A stretch of DNA of 8,840 nucleotides from Nitrospirota bacterium (GCA_016235225.1 JACRLS010000138.1:1-8840), one strand, 5' to 3'; shown: positions 1 through 6,268, counted from the first letter of the stretch. Notes: generated by a model from the sequence alone, not told the origin. Made by a program: numbers and translations.

Positions 1-437
1 TGAAGCGCTTCTCGCTCGGACAACTCCACGAGCAATTCGGCAAACGGGGGGACGACTTCTACAAGAAGATTCGTGGGGAAGACGACTCGCCGGTGACGGA
101 GGAAGGGGAAGCCAAGTCCATCGGGGAGCAGGAAACCTTTGACCGCGACACCCTGCAGTCCCAGGTGCTGACCGATCGGCTCTCGGAGATGTGTGGTGAC
201 GTGATCGAACGGCTGACGAGCGAGGGCTTCCCGGCGTTTCGCACCGTCGTCCTCACCTTGCGCTTCGCGGATTTCGACACCGTCTCGCGCTCCCATACGC
301 TCCGCCGCCCCACGACCGATCTGCGAACGCTCCAGATCGAGGCGATGAAGCTGCTGCTCCCCTTTCTGGACAAGCGCGAGAATCCGAAGGGCAAGCTCAT
401 CCGGCTGCTCGGCATCCGCCTGGAAAAATTGGAGTAG
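1..437 (+). CDS. dinB: DNA polymerase IV (Y-family), C-terminal part, truncated by window edge
   Basis: This is the 3' end of a translesion DNA polymerase IV gene. The reading frame is open from base 3 and continues leftwards out of the window, giving about 144 visible codons. The early part (LGQLHEQFGKRGDDFY) matches the helical thumb that follows the palm of Y-family enzymes. Next comes the KSIGEQETF segment that links to the little-finger domain. The little finger itself follows, with FRTVVLTLRFADFDTVSRSHTL and a terminal KLIRLLGIRLEKLE. These are recognisable DinB features. The catalytic palm residues lie upstream and cannot be checked. The protein stops right after the last little-finger strand. 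I see no Q-x-x-L-F type sliding-clamp tail such as many bacterial Pol IV proteins carry. The gene is convergent with the transpeptidase gene at 491-1291. A GTG at 93 is internal, not the true start. Confidence 0.9.
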   Translation, partial: KRFSLGQLHEQFGKRGDDFYKKIRGEDDSPVTEEGEAKSIGEQETFDRDTLQSQVLTDRLSEMCGDVIERLTSEGFPAFRTVVLTLRFADFDTVSRSHTLRRPTTDLRTLQIEAMKLLLPFLDKRENPKGKLIRLLGIRLEKLE

Positions 438-484
438 GGCCTGGTTCACCGGCATCCCGATCCGGCGTCCGACCGGAGGCCGAC

Positions 485-501
485 CCCCGGTCATTCCGGG
501 G
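485..501. terminator. Possible weak bidirectional terminator hairpin between convergent genes
   Basis: CCCCGG (485-490) and CCGGGG (496-501) form a perfect 6-bp stem around a 5-nt loop. The hairpin lies between the end of dinB and the end of the convergent transpeptidase gene, and overlaps the latter's stop codon. No T-run follows on either strand, so it is not a canonical intrinsic terminator. The location is what makes it suggestive. Confidence 0.3.
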
Positions 502-1291
502 CTGGTTCGGCGCCGATAATGTGGACCGGTGGACCGTCCTTCAAGGGGATCCTGGCGCCGGCCACCTCCTGGGACCCGACCACCCACTCGTACAGTCGTT
601 TCGCGTCCTGAAGCTCCGGCTGGTTCGGCCTGCCGTAGTACTGCTTCTGCATCACCTCGTCATACAAGCCGATGCACCCATGTGACACCGGATAGCCCGC
701 CAGGTCTCGTCCGTGGATCCAGTAGGCAATGCCCTGTTTGTTGACATGAAACAAGAGCGCATAGGTCATGGGATAGGGGAGATCGCGCTCCTCAATGGTA
801 TAGAGCGTTGATTTGTGATCACGGTGAGCCATCGTGAGGCGGAACTCACCGGTGGGGGTCTTGTTCCCGGGCTCGCCGGACGCGATTGGCATCGAGAATC
901 GCAGGGCGCCCAATTCGTAGGCGCCCACAAACTGCTCCGACAAGTCGATCAGGAGAAAGCGCCCTTCAAATTCGGCCGGAGGATAGTGGCGGGGGAGCGG
1001 GGTGAAGTAGGCGACGTCCTCGATGTGCTGCGGAACTTTCAGGGCGACGCCGGGCCGGACATGGCGCCGGTCGATCCGGTTGAAGCGAGCCACGTCGATC
1101 CACCGCTCGCCGAACAGGGATTCAAGGGATTCGCCCTTCTTGATACGCCGGCATTCCCAGACGATCGTGGCATCGCTGGGGTAGGGGATCAGGCAGAGCG
1201 ACTGCCTCGCGGTGGGCCTGTCGCTACCGGTCAGACAAGGGACGAAGAGCAGCAGCAGTCCGATGATCGCGACGGGAGGCACCCGGCGCAC
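491..1291 (-). CDS. L,D-transpeptidase (YkuD domain) with LysM-like domain, exported
   Basis: A 266-residue predicted periplasmic L,D-transpeptidase. This family forms 3-3 cross-links in peptidoglycan or attaches proteins to it, using a catalytic cysteine. Residues 1-22 form a signal peptide: MRR followed by a hydrophobic stretch AIIGLLLLFVPCL. Cys19 follows a proline, so a lipobox is unlikely. Residues about 43-87 look like a LysM peptidoglycan-binding domain (KKGESLESLF, then FNRIDRRHVRPGVALKVP). The YkuD domain spans about 111-240. It has GNKTPTGEF, His193 in WIHG, and the nucleophile motif SHGC at 203-206 with Cys206. The residue after SHGCI is Gly where R or N is usual. The start is a GTG placed 6 nt after a good Shine-Dalgarno GAGGAG (minus strand of 1298-1303), which overlaps the stop of the upstream Usp fragment. 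The gap to that gene is only 11 bp, so they are probably co-transcribed. Confidence 0.9.
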   Translation of the reverse strand: MRRVPPVAIIGLLLLFVPCLTGSDRPTARQSLCLIPYPSDATIVWECRRIKKGESLESLFGERWIDVARFNRIDRRHVRPGVALKVPQHIEDVAYFTPLPRHYPPAEFEGRFLLIDLSEQFVGAYELGALRFSMPIASGEPGNKTPTGEFRLTMAHRDHKSTLYTIEERDLPYPMTYALLFHVNKQGIAYWIHGRDLAGYPVSHGCIGLYDEVMQKQYYGRPNQPELQDAKRLYEWVVGSQEVAGARIPLKDGPPVHIIGAEPAPE

Positions 1292-1302
1292 CGTCGTCTC
1301 CT

Positions 1303-1860
1303 CTACCGCTTGACGATCAGAGCCGAACAGGGAGCATGCTGCACCACGTCTTCCGCCACGCTGCCCAGGACAAAGCGCTCCTCGCCGCTCAGGCCCCGCG
1401 ATCCCATGACGACAAGGTCGGCTTTCACCTTCTCCAGGTATTGAAGAATCACGGGTCCGGGGCGACCGTCCAACACGTCGGCGCTGACGGCTGTGTCTTG
1501 CCCCAGGAATGATTCCCGCGTCTGCGCCACCAGTCGTTTTGTCCGTTCGGTGGCGGGCTTGGCCAGATGCCTCAGCTTGGCCAGTGGGAGCACGGCGGCG
1601 GCGAGTTCATCGAGCACCGGCGGAACGACGGACAGCACGGCCAGATGCGCCCCTTCGGGAAGCGGCCATTTCCTCAGGAAGCAGACGGCACTGTGCGCCC
1701 GAGGAGAGCCAGCCGTTGCCAGTACGACGTGAGGCGTGGATGGGAGCAGGTTCTTGACCACCAGGACCGATCGCGTGTTGCCGGCCAGCACCTTTCGGGC
1801 GACGCTGCCCAAGAGAAAGCCCCGGTCATCGGTGACGCGGCGGGAGCCCAGCACGATCAC
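1303..1860 (-). CDS. Tandem universal stress protein, C-terminal fragment (second Usp domain intact)
   Basis: This frame encodes the end of the first Usp domain and the whole second one (185 residues from a GTG). Residues 1-37 are the tail of domain 1: VIVLGSRRVT, then FLLGSVARKVL and SVLVVK. The second glycine of the usual G-x-x-G nucleotide motif is Arg8. Residues about 43-185 are a complete Usp domain with MGSRG (152-156), LGSVAEDV (165-172) and a terminal PCSALIVK strand, which matches the ATP-binding Usp consensus. Its first strand reads VVLATAGS, with Thr where Asp is usual. The 5' end falls in the middle of a domain. In-frame homology continues a few codons upstream of the GTG (ERRAVD) until a stop at 1921-1923. 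The natural gene therefore began in another frame, at 2126, and has been disrupted. The GTG overlaps the upstream fragment's stop as GTGA, so re-initiation cannot be excluded. Usp proteins are cytoplasmic stress-survival factors. Confidence 0.72.
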   Translation of the reverse strand: MIVLGSRRVTDDRGFLLGSVARKVLAGNTRSVLVVKNLLPSTPHVVLATAGSPRAHSAVCFLRKWPLPEGAHLAVLSVVPPVLDELAAAVLPLAKLRHLAKPATERTKRLVAQTRESFLGQDTAVSADVLDGRPGPVILQYLEKVKADLVVMGSRGLSGEERFVLGSVAEDVVQHAPCSALIVKR

Positions 1861-2126
1861 ATCGACCGCGCGCCGTTCGGGAGGGCTGTCGCGACGACGC
1901 CTGTGGCGCGTCGGAGCAGCTCACTCGCCGTTCGGTCCAGCGCGGCGCGGGTTTTCGCCAGACGCGCGCGCGCGGTGGGCCCGGCGGCACGCAGGCCCCG
2001 GAAGGGAGACGTGTCCACCACATGGAGGATGATGACCTCATCCGCGTGCGGACCGTAGAGCGTCCCCACCGCGTCGAGCGCGATCTGACTGGCATGGGAT
2101 CCATCCACGGCACAAAGAATTCGCAT
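1857..2126 (-). CDS. Tandem universal stress protein, N-terminal fragment (frameshifted)
   Basis: This 89-residue frame starts with MRILCAVDGSHASQIAL, the first strand and helix of a Usp domain. It continues through DEVIILHVVDTSPF (second strand) and a charged helix to RRATGVVATA (third strand). It then leaves the expected pattern and ends LPNGARSM-stop. The next part of the same domain (VDVIVLGS) resumes in another frame at about 1866. Compared with the intact tandem Usp at 5272-6144, roughly 11-12 residues that normally hold the GD-A-E-I helix are missing between the two pieces. A single net deletion of about 30-35 nt, not a multiple of three, would explain both the loss and the shift. A weak GAGGG lies about 7 nt upstream of the ATG. 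The fragment alone lacks the nucleotide-binding motif and would not be a complete Usp. It is probably part of a pseudogene, or reflects a local assembly error in GC-rich sequence. Confidence 0.65.
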   Translation of the reverse strand: MRILCAVDGSHASQIALDAVGTLYGPHADEVIILHVVDTSPFRGLRAAGPTARARLAKTRAALDRTASELLRRATGVVATALPNGARSM

Positions 2127-2165
2127 GTCGGCCCTCAGTCAGGTGGCTGGGCGCACGGGCCGCGC

Positions 2166-2384
2166 CTACCACACTCCAAAATCAATTTCCTTCCAGGGGA
2201 TCAGTTCCCAGTCCTGGGACTCACAATGCAGGATGGCGATGACACCCGAGGAGGCCATGACGCGCATCCCTTTCGGTCGGACCCAGGTCGAAGCTTTTTG
2301 AGACCGAATGTAGAAATGAGGTCCGCCCTCCGCATCCGTCCCGTGGAACATCTCCAAGAGGCGCAAGGCTTCCGCATAGGTCAT
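2166..2384 (-). CDS. Small hypothetical protein, 72 aa
   Basis: I do not recognise the family. The product is a compact soluble protein with an N-terminal helix (MTYAEALRLLEMFHG). Alternating strand-like segments follow: GGPHFYIRSQ, STWVRPKGMRVMAS, GVIAILHCE, and a tail rich in Trp and acidic residues (DWELIPWKEIDFGVW). There is no signal peptide or membrane segment. Codon use resembles its neighbours, and GAGGGA sits about 10 nt before the ATG, both of which support a real gene. It is 39 bp upstream of the broken Usp gene on the same strand, so it is probably the first gene of the minus-strand cluster. The function cannot be told from the sequence. Confidence 0.55.
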   Translation of the reverse strand: MTYAEALRLLEMFHGTDAEGGPHFYIRSQKASTWVRPKGMRVMASSGVIAILHCESQDWELIPWKEIDFGVW

Positions 2385-2651
2385 GGTTCACCGTTCCCTC
2401 GGTTGCCACCTGTTGGCGAAGTCGGCCGTTGTTGATGAGAAAGGCTGACACCGGCTCATACGATGAGACGAGCAAGAGGAATGCCATGTCCTCGAAAGCT
2501 GCGACCCGCACGGCGTCTCACCAATTGATGGCCCTAGTTGTGCATCATCGGTCTACCGCGCAAATCCAAGGGACGGCAAGCGTCTCTCTGTGGCCTTTCA
2601 CTACACGGAGGGGAGCCGGCTGTAGCAGGATTCCCCGCACGGCTGGTCAAC
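2385..2651. other. Divergent intergenic spacer between the two clusters
   Basis: This 267-bp stretch separates the minus-strand cluster from the plus-strand protease cluster, so promoters for both should lie here. I found no convincing -35/-10 pair, sigma-54 element or operator palindrome by eye. An open frame from a TTG at 2538 joins the protease gene, but its translation (CIIGLPRKSKGRQASLCG) looks like chance coding. Confidence 0.4.
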
Positions 2652-3590
2652 ATGATGCTGCATGTCATCAAGCGAAAACCTGCCAGGAATCATCGGGCGC
2701 ACCCTGTCGCGACCGGACACACGTGGATGGATGTCTGGCGTGGCGCGACGGTGGTGCTCGGCCATTACCACACGGTGCGGATGACGCAGTCTGATGGATC
2801 GACGAGACGGCGGCGACGGTTCGTCGTGGTGGGGTCCGGCTTGATTGCCGAGGTCCACACCCGGCGTGGCGTAAGGCATTGGCTGCTCACGGCGAAACAC
2901 ATCTTCTGCAGTGCCAGGGAGCGCTGGAGACCCGCCGGCTTGCACCTGCTCTTTCCGCAAGGTGTCGAGCCCCGTGTGGAAGCCGGTCCCGGTCTCAGAG
3001 TTCGGCTGCTCCGGAAAGGTCGCCGGCAGTGGTTTGCGCATCCGAACGCTCGTGTGGATCTCGCCTGTGTGCCGATCGGGTCTCGGGTCGGGCCGAAGAG
3101 CCTGCCGGTGTTGCAGGTCGATCGCTTGCTGACGCAAGGGGCGATGCCCGTCGGCACCCCGGTGGTCTTGTTGGGATATCCGGAGATCGGGAGGGGGAGC
3201 TACGTCCAGACGCTGGTGCGCCAAGGCCTGGTCTCCTGGGTTTCTCCGAATCGTCCGGGGTCGAGTCCCTTGTTGATCGATAGCCATGTGTTTCCGGGAA
3301 ACAGCGGGGGACCCGTGCTTGCCTTGCCTCATGGATTTGAACGACCGGGAGAAAACTCGGCCGGAGAGGCGGCGAAGTTCGTGGGGCTGGCCACGCAATC
3401 GCGAATTCTGGAACTTCCCATGCTGGCTGGTGGCAAAGAAGTCGAAATCCACTTCAAAGGCCGCAGGCCGTCGGAAACGCTGCTGGCTCCCCAGTTCGTC
3501 GGGATCGGAGTGGTGGAGCCGGCCATGCGCGTCGGCCAGCTTCTGGCTGCGGCGTCCGCATGGGCACGACGGAGGCGCGCGGCGCGATGA
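2652..3590 (+). CDS. Trypsin-like serine protease, no visible export signal
   Basis: A 312-residue S1/trypsin-fold protease. The catalytic triad is readable: His83 in WLLTAKHIF, Asp136 in NARVDLACVPI, and Ser218 in DSHVFPGNSGGPVL. VVLLGYPEIGRG (171-182) is the strand commonly found ahead of the active serine in HtrA-like proteases. The C-terminus is basic (AWARRRRAAR). There is no PDZ domain. I see no signal peptide or transmembrane segment, so on this start the protein is predicted to stay in the cytoplasm, which is uncommon for this fold. The start is uncertain. ATG 2652 (followed at once by ATG 2655) was chosen because the open frame upstream does not look coded. No strong Shine-Dalgarno is present, and ATG 2727 (MDVWRGATVVLG) is an alternative just before the domain. 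The stop overlaps the next gene's ATG as ATGA, suggesting translational coupling. Substrate unknown. Confidence 0.8.
   Translation: MMLHVIKRKPARNHRAHPVATGHTWMDVWRGATVVLGHYHTVRMTQSDGSTRRRRRFVVVGSGLIAEVHTRRGVRHWLLTAKHIFCSARERWRPAGLHLLFPQGVEPRVEAGPGLRVRLLRKGRRQWFAHPNARVDLACVPIGSRVGPKSLPVLQVDRLLTQGAMPVGTPVVLLGYPEIGRGSYVQTLVRQGLVSWVSPNRPGSSPLLIDSHVFPGNSGGPVLALPHGFERPGENSAGEAAKFVGLATQSRILELPMLAGGKEVEIHFKGRRPSETLLAPQFVGIGVVEPAMRVGQLLAAASAWARRRRAAR
3571..3575 (+). promoter_or_regulatory. Shine-Dalgarno supporting the start of the FHA-protease at 3587
   Basis: GGAGG lies 11 nt before ATG 3587 inside the end of the upstream protease gene. Together with the ATGA overlap at 3587-3590, it favours 3587 over the in-frame ATG at 3560. 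Confidence 0.5.
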
Positions 3591-5275
3591 AGTTCATGCT
3601 CTGTCATCTGTCCGGCAGCCGCCGTGGGCGGACCGAATACCTGGAGACTGAGCACGCCACGTTCGGCTCTGATCCCGCCTGCACCGTGCGGTTCGATCGA
3701 GACCAGGATCGCAACGTCTGTCCGATCCACGCGGAACTCATCGTCGAGAATCAGATGCCGACGCTCGCCGATCGCAGCGGGGAGACGGCCCTGTGGGTGA
3801 ACGGAGCCCGACAGGCCGGCGCGGTGTTACGCGATGGCGATGTCGTGCAATTCGGCGAGCAGGGTCCCCTGGTTCGGTTTCGCACGGTGGCGAACGGGGC
3901 GGGCTTCGCCAAACCGCTCCGCACCATTGTGGCGGACAGTCGGGATATTGTCGTGCGGACACCGCATCGGCGGTTCCTCTCACCGGTCTATCTGATGCGA
4001 CATATCGTCTCGGACATTCTTCGCTATGCCTCGCCCGCGCTCAAGGGCCTGACCGTCGCGCTGCTGCTGGCGCCGGTGGCGGCGATCGCCGTCCTTGGCG
4101 TGGCGACCTATCGCCAGCATCAGCAGGCGCGCCTGGCGGAACAACGGATGGCCGCGTTGGTGAGCCAGCTCGAAAGCGGGCGGGGGACTCTCGCCGAACT
4201 GGGACGTCGCATTGAGCAAGAACGGCAGACGGTCTTCGAGCTGAGGCGGGAACGGGACGAACTCGTGGCTCGACTGACGGCGGCCCTCAAGCCGCAGCCT
4301 CCGGCTCGCGCGGCGCAGCCCGAGCTGGAGGCCATCCGTAGCCAGCTGTCCGCGCTCGAAAGCGCTCAGCGCTTCGCTGAGGAGATTGTGCTCCGCTATG
4401 GATCAGGCGTCGGTCTGCTGCAGGGAGGGTACGGATTCACAGAAAAAACCACGGGGCGCCCTCTCCGCTACGAAGGGTTTGATCAGATCGGGAATCCTCT
4501 GGTGGACAAAGACGGCAATACGCTGGTGACGGTGGAAGGCGAGACCCCTCGCGTCATTATCTATTACGCCGGCACCGGGTTTCTCGTCGATGGCCGGGGC
4601 ACCGTGGTGACCAATCGCCACCTGGTGCAGATGTGGAACAATTTCGAACCGGCGCAGCAGGCGTTGCAGGCTGGATTTGATCCCGATCTGATCGTGCTCC
4701 GTCTGTTCCTTCCCGGCTCGCCCGACCCCTATGCGTTGGGGCTGGTGGCCGTGTCCGAGCGGGACGACCTGGCCGTGCTGAAGACGGATCGTCTCCCGAC
4801 GGGAGCGACCCCGCTGCAGTTGGCCCACCGGGAGGCCCGTCCGCGAGTCGGGGAGCCCGTCGTGGTGTTGGGGTATCCCGGCACGATGGACAGTTTGCTC
4901 GGTCGGACGGCCAAGCCCACCAGCGACGATATTTTGGTGAAGGCCGGCGCCGACCCGGTGAAACTGGCCGACCTCCTGTCGCAACGATCGCTCATCCGTC
5001 CGCTGGTCACCCAAGGGCATGTCTCCGACGTGTCCGAGGACCTGGTGACCTACGAAGCCGGCTCTGCGACCGGCAGCAGCGGCGGGCCGGTGATTGACCG
5101 GCAGGGACGGGTCATCGCGGTGAATCGCGGCGTTCTGCAACGAGCCGGAGGCGTCAATGTGGGGCTCTCGGTTCTCCGCACCTGGGATGTCTTGGATCAG
5201 GCGAAGGGATCGGCGACGCCGGCCGGCCGCTCGAGCGGCGGGAGCGTTCGTGATCGGCAAAGGGGGAGCCCGTGA
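3587..5275 (+). CDS. Membrane-anchored FHA domain / trypsin-like serine protease
   Basis: A 562-residue multidomain protein. Residues about 1-101 form an FHA-like beta-sandwich: HATFGSDPACTVRFD, then PIHAELIVE, then WVNG and LRDGDVVQFGEQGPLVRF. FHA domains normally bind phosphothreonine peptides. Here the usual Arg (GR), the Ser-Arg of SRxH and the Asn of NGT are replaced (FGS, CPIH, SGET). Residues about 153-175 are one transmembrane helix (GLTVALLLAPVAAIAVLGVA) preceded by a basic region, so the N-terminus should be cytoplasmic and the rest periplasmic. Residues about 177-265 are a charged coiled coil. A trypsin-like domain follows: His345 in GTVVTNRHLV, Asp394 in SERDDLAVLKTD, VVVLGYPG at 426-432, and Ser498 in ATGSSGGPVIDRQG. 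No PDZ domain is present. The start at 3587 overlaps the upstream stop (ATGA), and an earlier in-frame ATG at 3560 is less likely. The end overlaps the Usp gene start (GTGA). It could sense a cytoplasmic state and act on envelope proteins. That role is inferred. Confidence 0.85.
   Translation: MKFMLCHLSGSRRGRTEYLETEHATFGSDPACTVRFDRDQDRNVCPIHAELIVENQMPTLADRSGETALWVNGARQAGAVLRDGDVVQFGEQGPLVRFRTVANGAGFAKPLRTIVADSRDIVVRTPHRRFLSPVYLMRHIVSDILRYASPALKGLTVALLLAPVAAIAVLGVATYRQHQQARLAEQRMAALVSQLESGRGTLAELGRRIEQERQTVFELRRERDELVARLTAALKPQPPARAAQPELEAIRSQLSALESAQRFAEEIVLRYGSGVGLLQGGYGFTEKTTGRPLRYEGFDQIGNPLVDKDGNTLVTVEGETPRVIIYYAGTGFLVDGRGTVVTNRHLVQMWNNFEPAQQALQAGFDPDLIVLRLFLPGSPDPYALGLVAVSERDDLAVLKTDRLPTGATPLQLAHREARPRVGEPVVVLGYPGTMDSLLGRTAKPTSDDILVKAGADPVKLADLLSQRSLIRPLVTQGHVSDVSEDLVTYEAGSATGSSGGPVIDRQGRVIAVNRGVLQRAGGVNVGLSVLRTWDVLDQAKGSATPAGRSSGGSVRDRQRGSP
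5261..5268 (+). promoter_or_regulatory. Shine-Dalgarno for GTG-initiated Usp gene
   Basis: The purine-rich AGGGGGAG lies 3 nt before GTG 5272, within the last codons of the FHA-protease gene. It supports the GTG start and the GTGA stop/start overlap. Confidence 0.6.
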
Positions 5276-6144
5276 GAATCCTGTTGGCCGTCGATGCCTC
5301 GCCTGACTCCCAGAGCGCCGCGCGCATGATCCGGCACTGCGGACAACCCCCCGCCCTCGACGTCCTGAACGTGGTGGACGTGGATGCGCTCCGGCACGCG
5401 TATATCTCGCCCCAAGTGCCGGCGAGCTACTTGGACACCTATCGGCAGGAAGTCTCGGAAGTGGCTGAGCGGGTGCTGCACGAGATGAAAGCCGAGCTCG
5501 AACCCCACTGCCTCCACGTTCGCCTGATTGCCGATACCGGCGATGCCGCCGAGAGCATCATCCAGACGGCGGAGGAGTCCCGGCCGGATCTCATCATCGT
5601 CGGCCAGCGCGGCATGACGGCCTCGCCTTCGTTTCTGTTGGGCGGGGTGTCACAGAAGGTCGCGACCTATGCGCCCTGTTCCGTGCTGGTGGTGAAGGAG
5701 AACCCGATCGTGCTCGAGCGCATGGTGCTGGCCGTCGATGGGTCGGAGGAATCCCATAAGGCCGTGGCCTTTCTGGGACAAACGCCTTTCAAGCCGCCGC
5801 TTCACGTGCGCGTCGTGACGGTCTGGCCACAGGGGCGATTGATCGAGTCGGCCCATCCCGCCAAGCGGAGCGGTCGGAGCGCATTGAAAGAGTTGGTCAA
5901 GGTGAAGGGGGAAGAGTTACTCCGGACCGTGGCGACTGAATTGAGCCGGAGGCCCTACAGGGTCCAGACCGAGCTGCTCCAAGGCGATCCGGCCTTTGCC
6001 ATCCTGGATGCGGCGATGCGCCAGGAGGCCCAGATGATCATCCTGGGGGCTCGCGGCCTGACGGCGATCAAGCGATTCCTGCTGGGCAGCGTCTGTCACA
6101 AAGTGCTGGTCCACGCACGCTGTTCGGTGCTGATCGTTCGATAG
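5272..6144 (+). CDS. Tandem universal stress protein, two intact Usp domains
   Basis: A 290-residue cytoplasmic protein made of two Usp domains (about 1-142 and 149-290). Each starts with the expected strand and turn: RILLAVDASPDSQSA and RMVLAVDGSEESHKA. Each ends with the nucleotide-binding pattern G-x-x-G-9x-G-[G/S]: GQRG at 111-114 with GG at 124-125, and GARG at 259-262 with GS at 272-273. Final strands are PCSVLVVK and RCSVLIVR. Both domains therefore look able to bind ATP. Usp proteins promote survival under starvation, oxidative or other stress, generally by mechanisms not defined at the molecular level. The GTG start overlaps the stop of the FHA-protease gene and has a good Shine-Dalgarno, so it is the third member of a coupled cluster. 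The similar but broken tandem Usp at 1303-2126 is a paralogue of the same architecture. Confidence 0.92.
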   Translation: MRILLAVDASPDSQSAARMIRHCGQPPALDVLNVVDVDALRHAYISPQVPASYLDTYRQEVSEVAERVLHEMKAELEPHCLHVRLIADTGDAAESIIQTAEESRPDLIIVGQRGMTASPSFLLGGVSQKVATYAPCSVLVVKENPIVLERMVLAVDGSEESHKAVAFLGQTPFKPPLHVRVVTVWPQGRLIESAHPAKRSGRSALKELVKVKGEELLRTVATELSRRPYRVQTELLQGDPAFAILDAAMRQEAQMIILGARGLTAIKRFLLGSVCHKVLVHARCSVLIVR

Positions 6145-6151
6145 CACGATC

Positions 6152-6248
6152 GGTTTGTTTGGTTTGTCTTGTGTGTCTTGTTGATCGGGTTGGATTCGAG
6201 TAGTTCCAAAACCAGACAAACCAGAGAAACGAGACAAACCAGACAAAC
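6152..6248 (+). repeat. Inverted array of 9-nt repeat units forming a long imperfect hairpin
   Basis: The right arm (6211-6246) is four consecutive 9-mers: ACCAGACAA, ACCAGAGAA, ACGAGACAA, ACCAGACAA. The left arm (about 6153-6182) reads as complementary units TTTGTTTGG, TTTGTCTTG, TGTGTCTTG. Over about 28 positions the arms are complementary apart from a handful of differences. Two of those differences would be G-U pairs in plus-strand RNA. The loop is about 30 nt. GATCGG occurs on both sides of the left arm (6148-6153 and 6183-6188). The element fills most of the spacer between the Usp stop and the malic enzyme start. It could be a transcript-end or stabilising hairpin, or a dispersed intergenic palindromic repeat. 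I cannot test whether other copies exist. Confidence 0.7.
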
Positions 6249-6263
6249 TGTTCAATGTGAATG

Positions 6264-6268
6264 TGAGG
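6264..6268 (+). promoter_or_regulatory. Shine-Dalgarno deciding the malic enzyme start
   Basis: TGAGG lies 8 nt upstream of ATG 6277. It supports that start over an in-frame ATG at 6169, which would translate the repeat array as a KTRQTRETRQTRQT tail. Confidence 0.6.

Noticed and set aside
815..1444. Plus-strand open frame of 209 codons
   Set aside because: It is antisense to the transpeptidase and the Usp fragment, both of which have clear family motifs.
2538..2651. N-terminal extension of the first protease from a TTG start
   Set aside because: The extension adds 38 residues with no signal peptide or family similarity, and no good ribosome site precedes the TTG.
2601..3452. Long minus-strand open frame of 283 codons
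   Set aside because: It is antisense to a protease with a full catalytic triad. The translation is rich in Arg/Pro/His with no motif, typical of GC-rich shadow frames.
4403..5260. Long minus-strand open frame of 285 codons
   Set aside because: It lies antisense to the trypsin domain of the FHA-protease and has no recognisable features.
6211..6246. Tandem 9-mers as a CRISPR array
   Set aside because: The units are contiguous with no spacers and far too short for CRISPR repeats.
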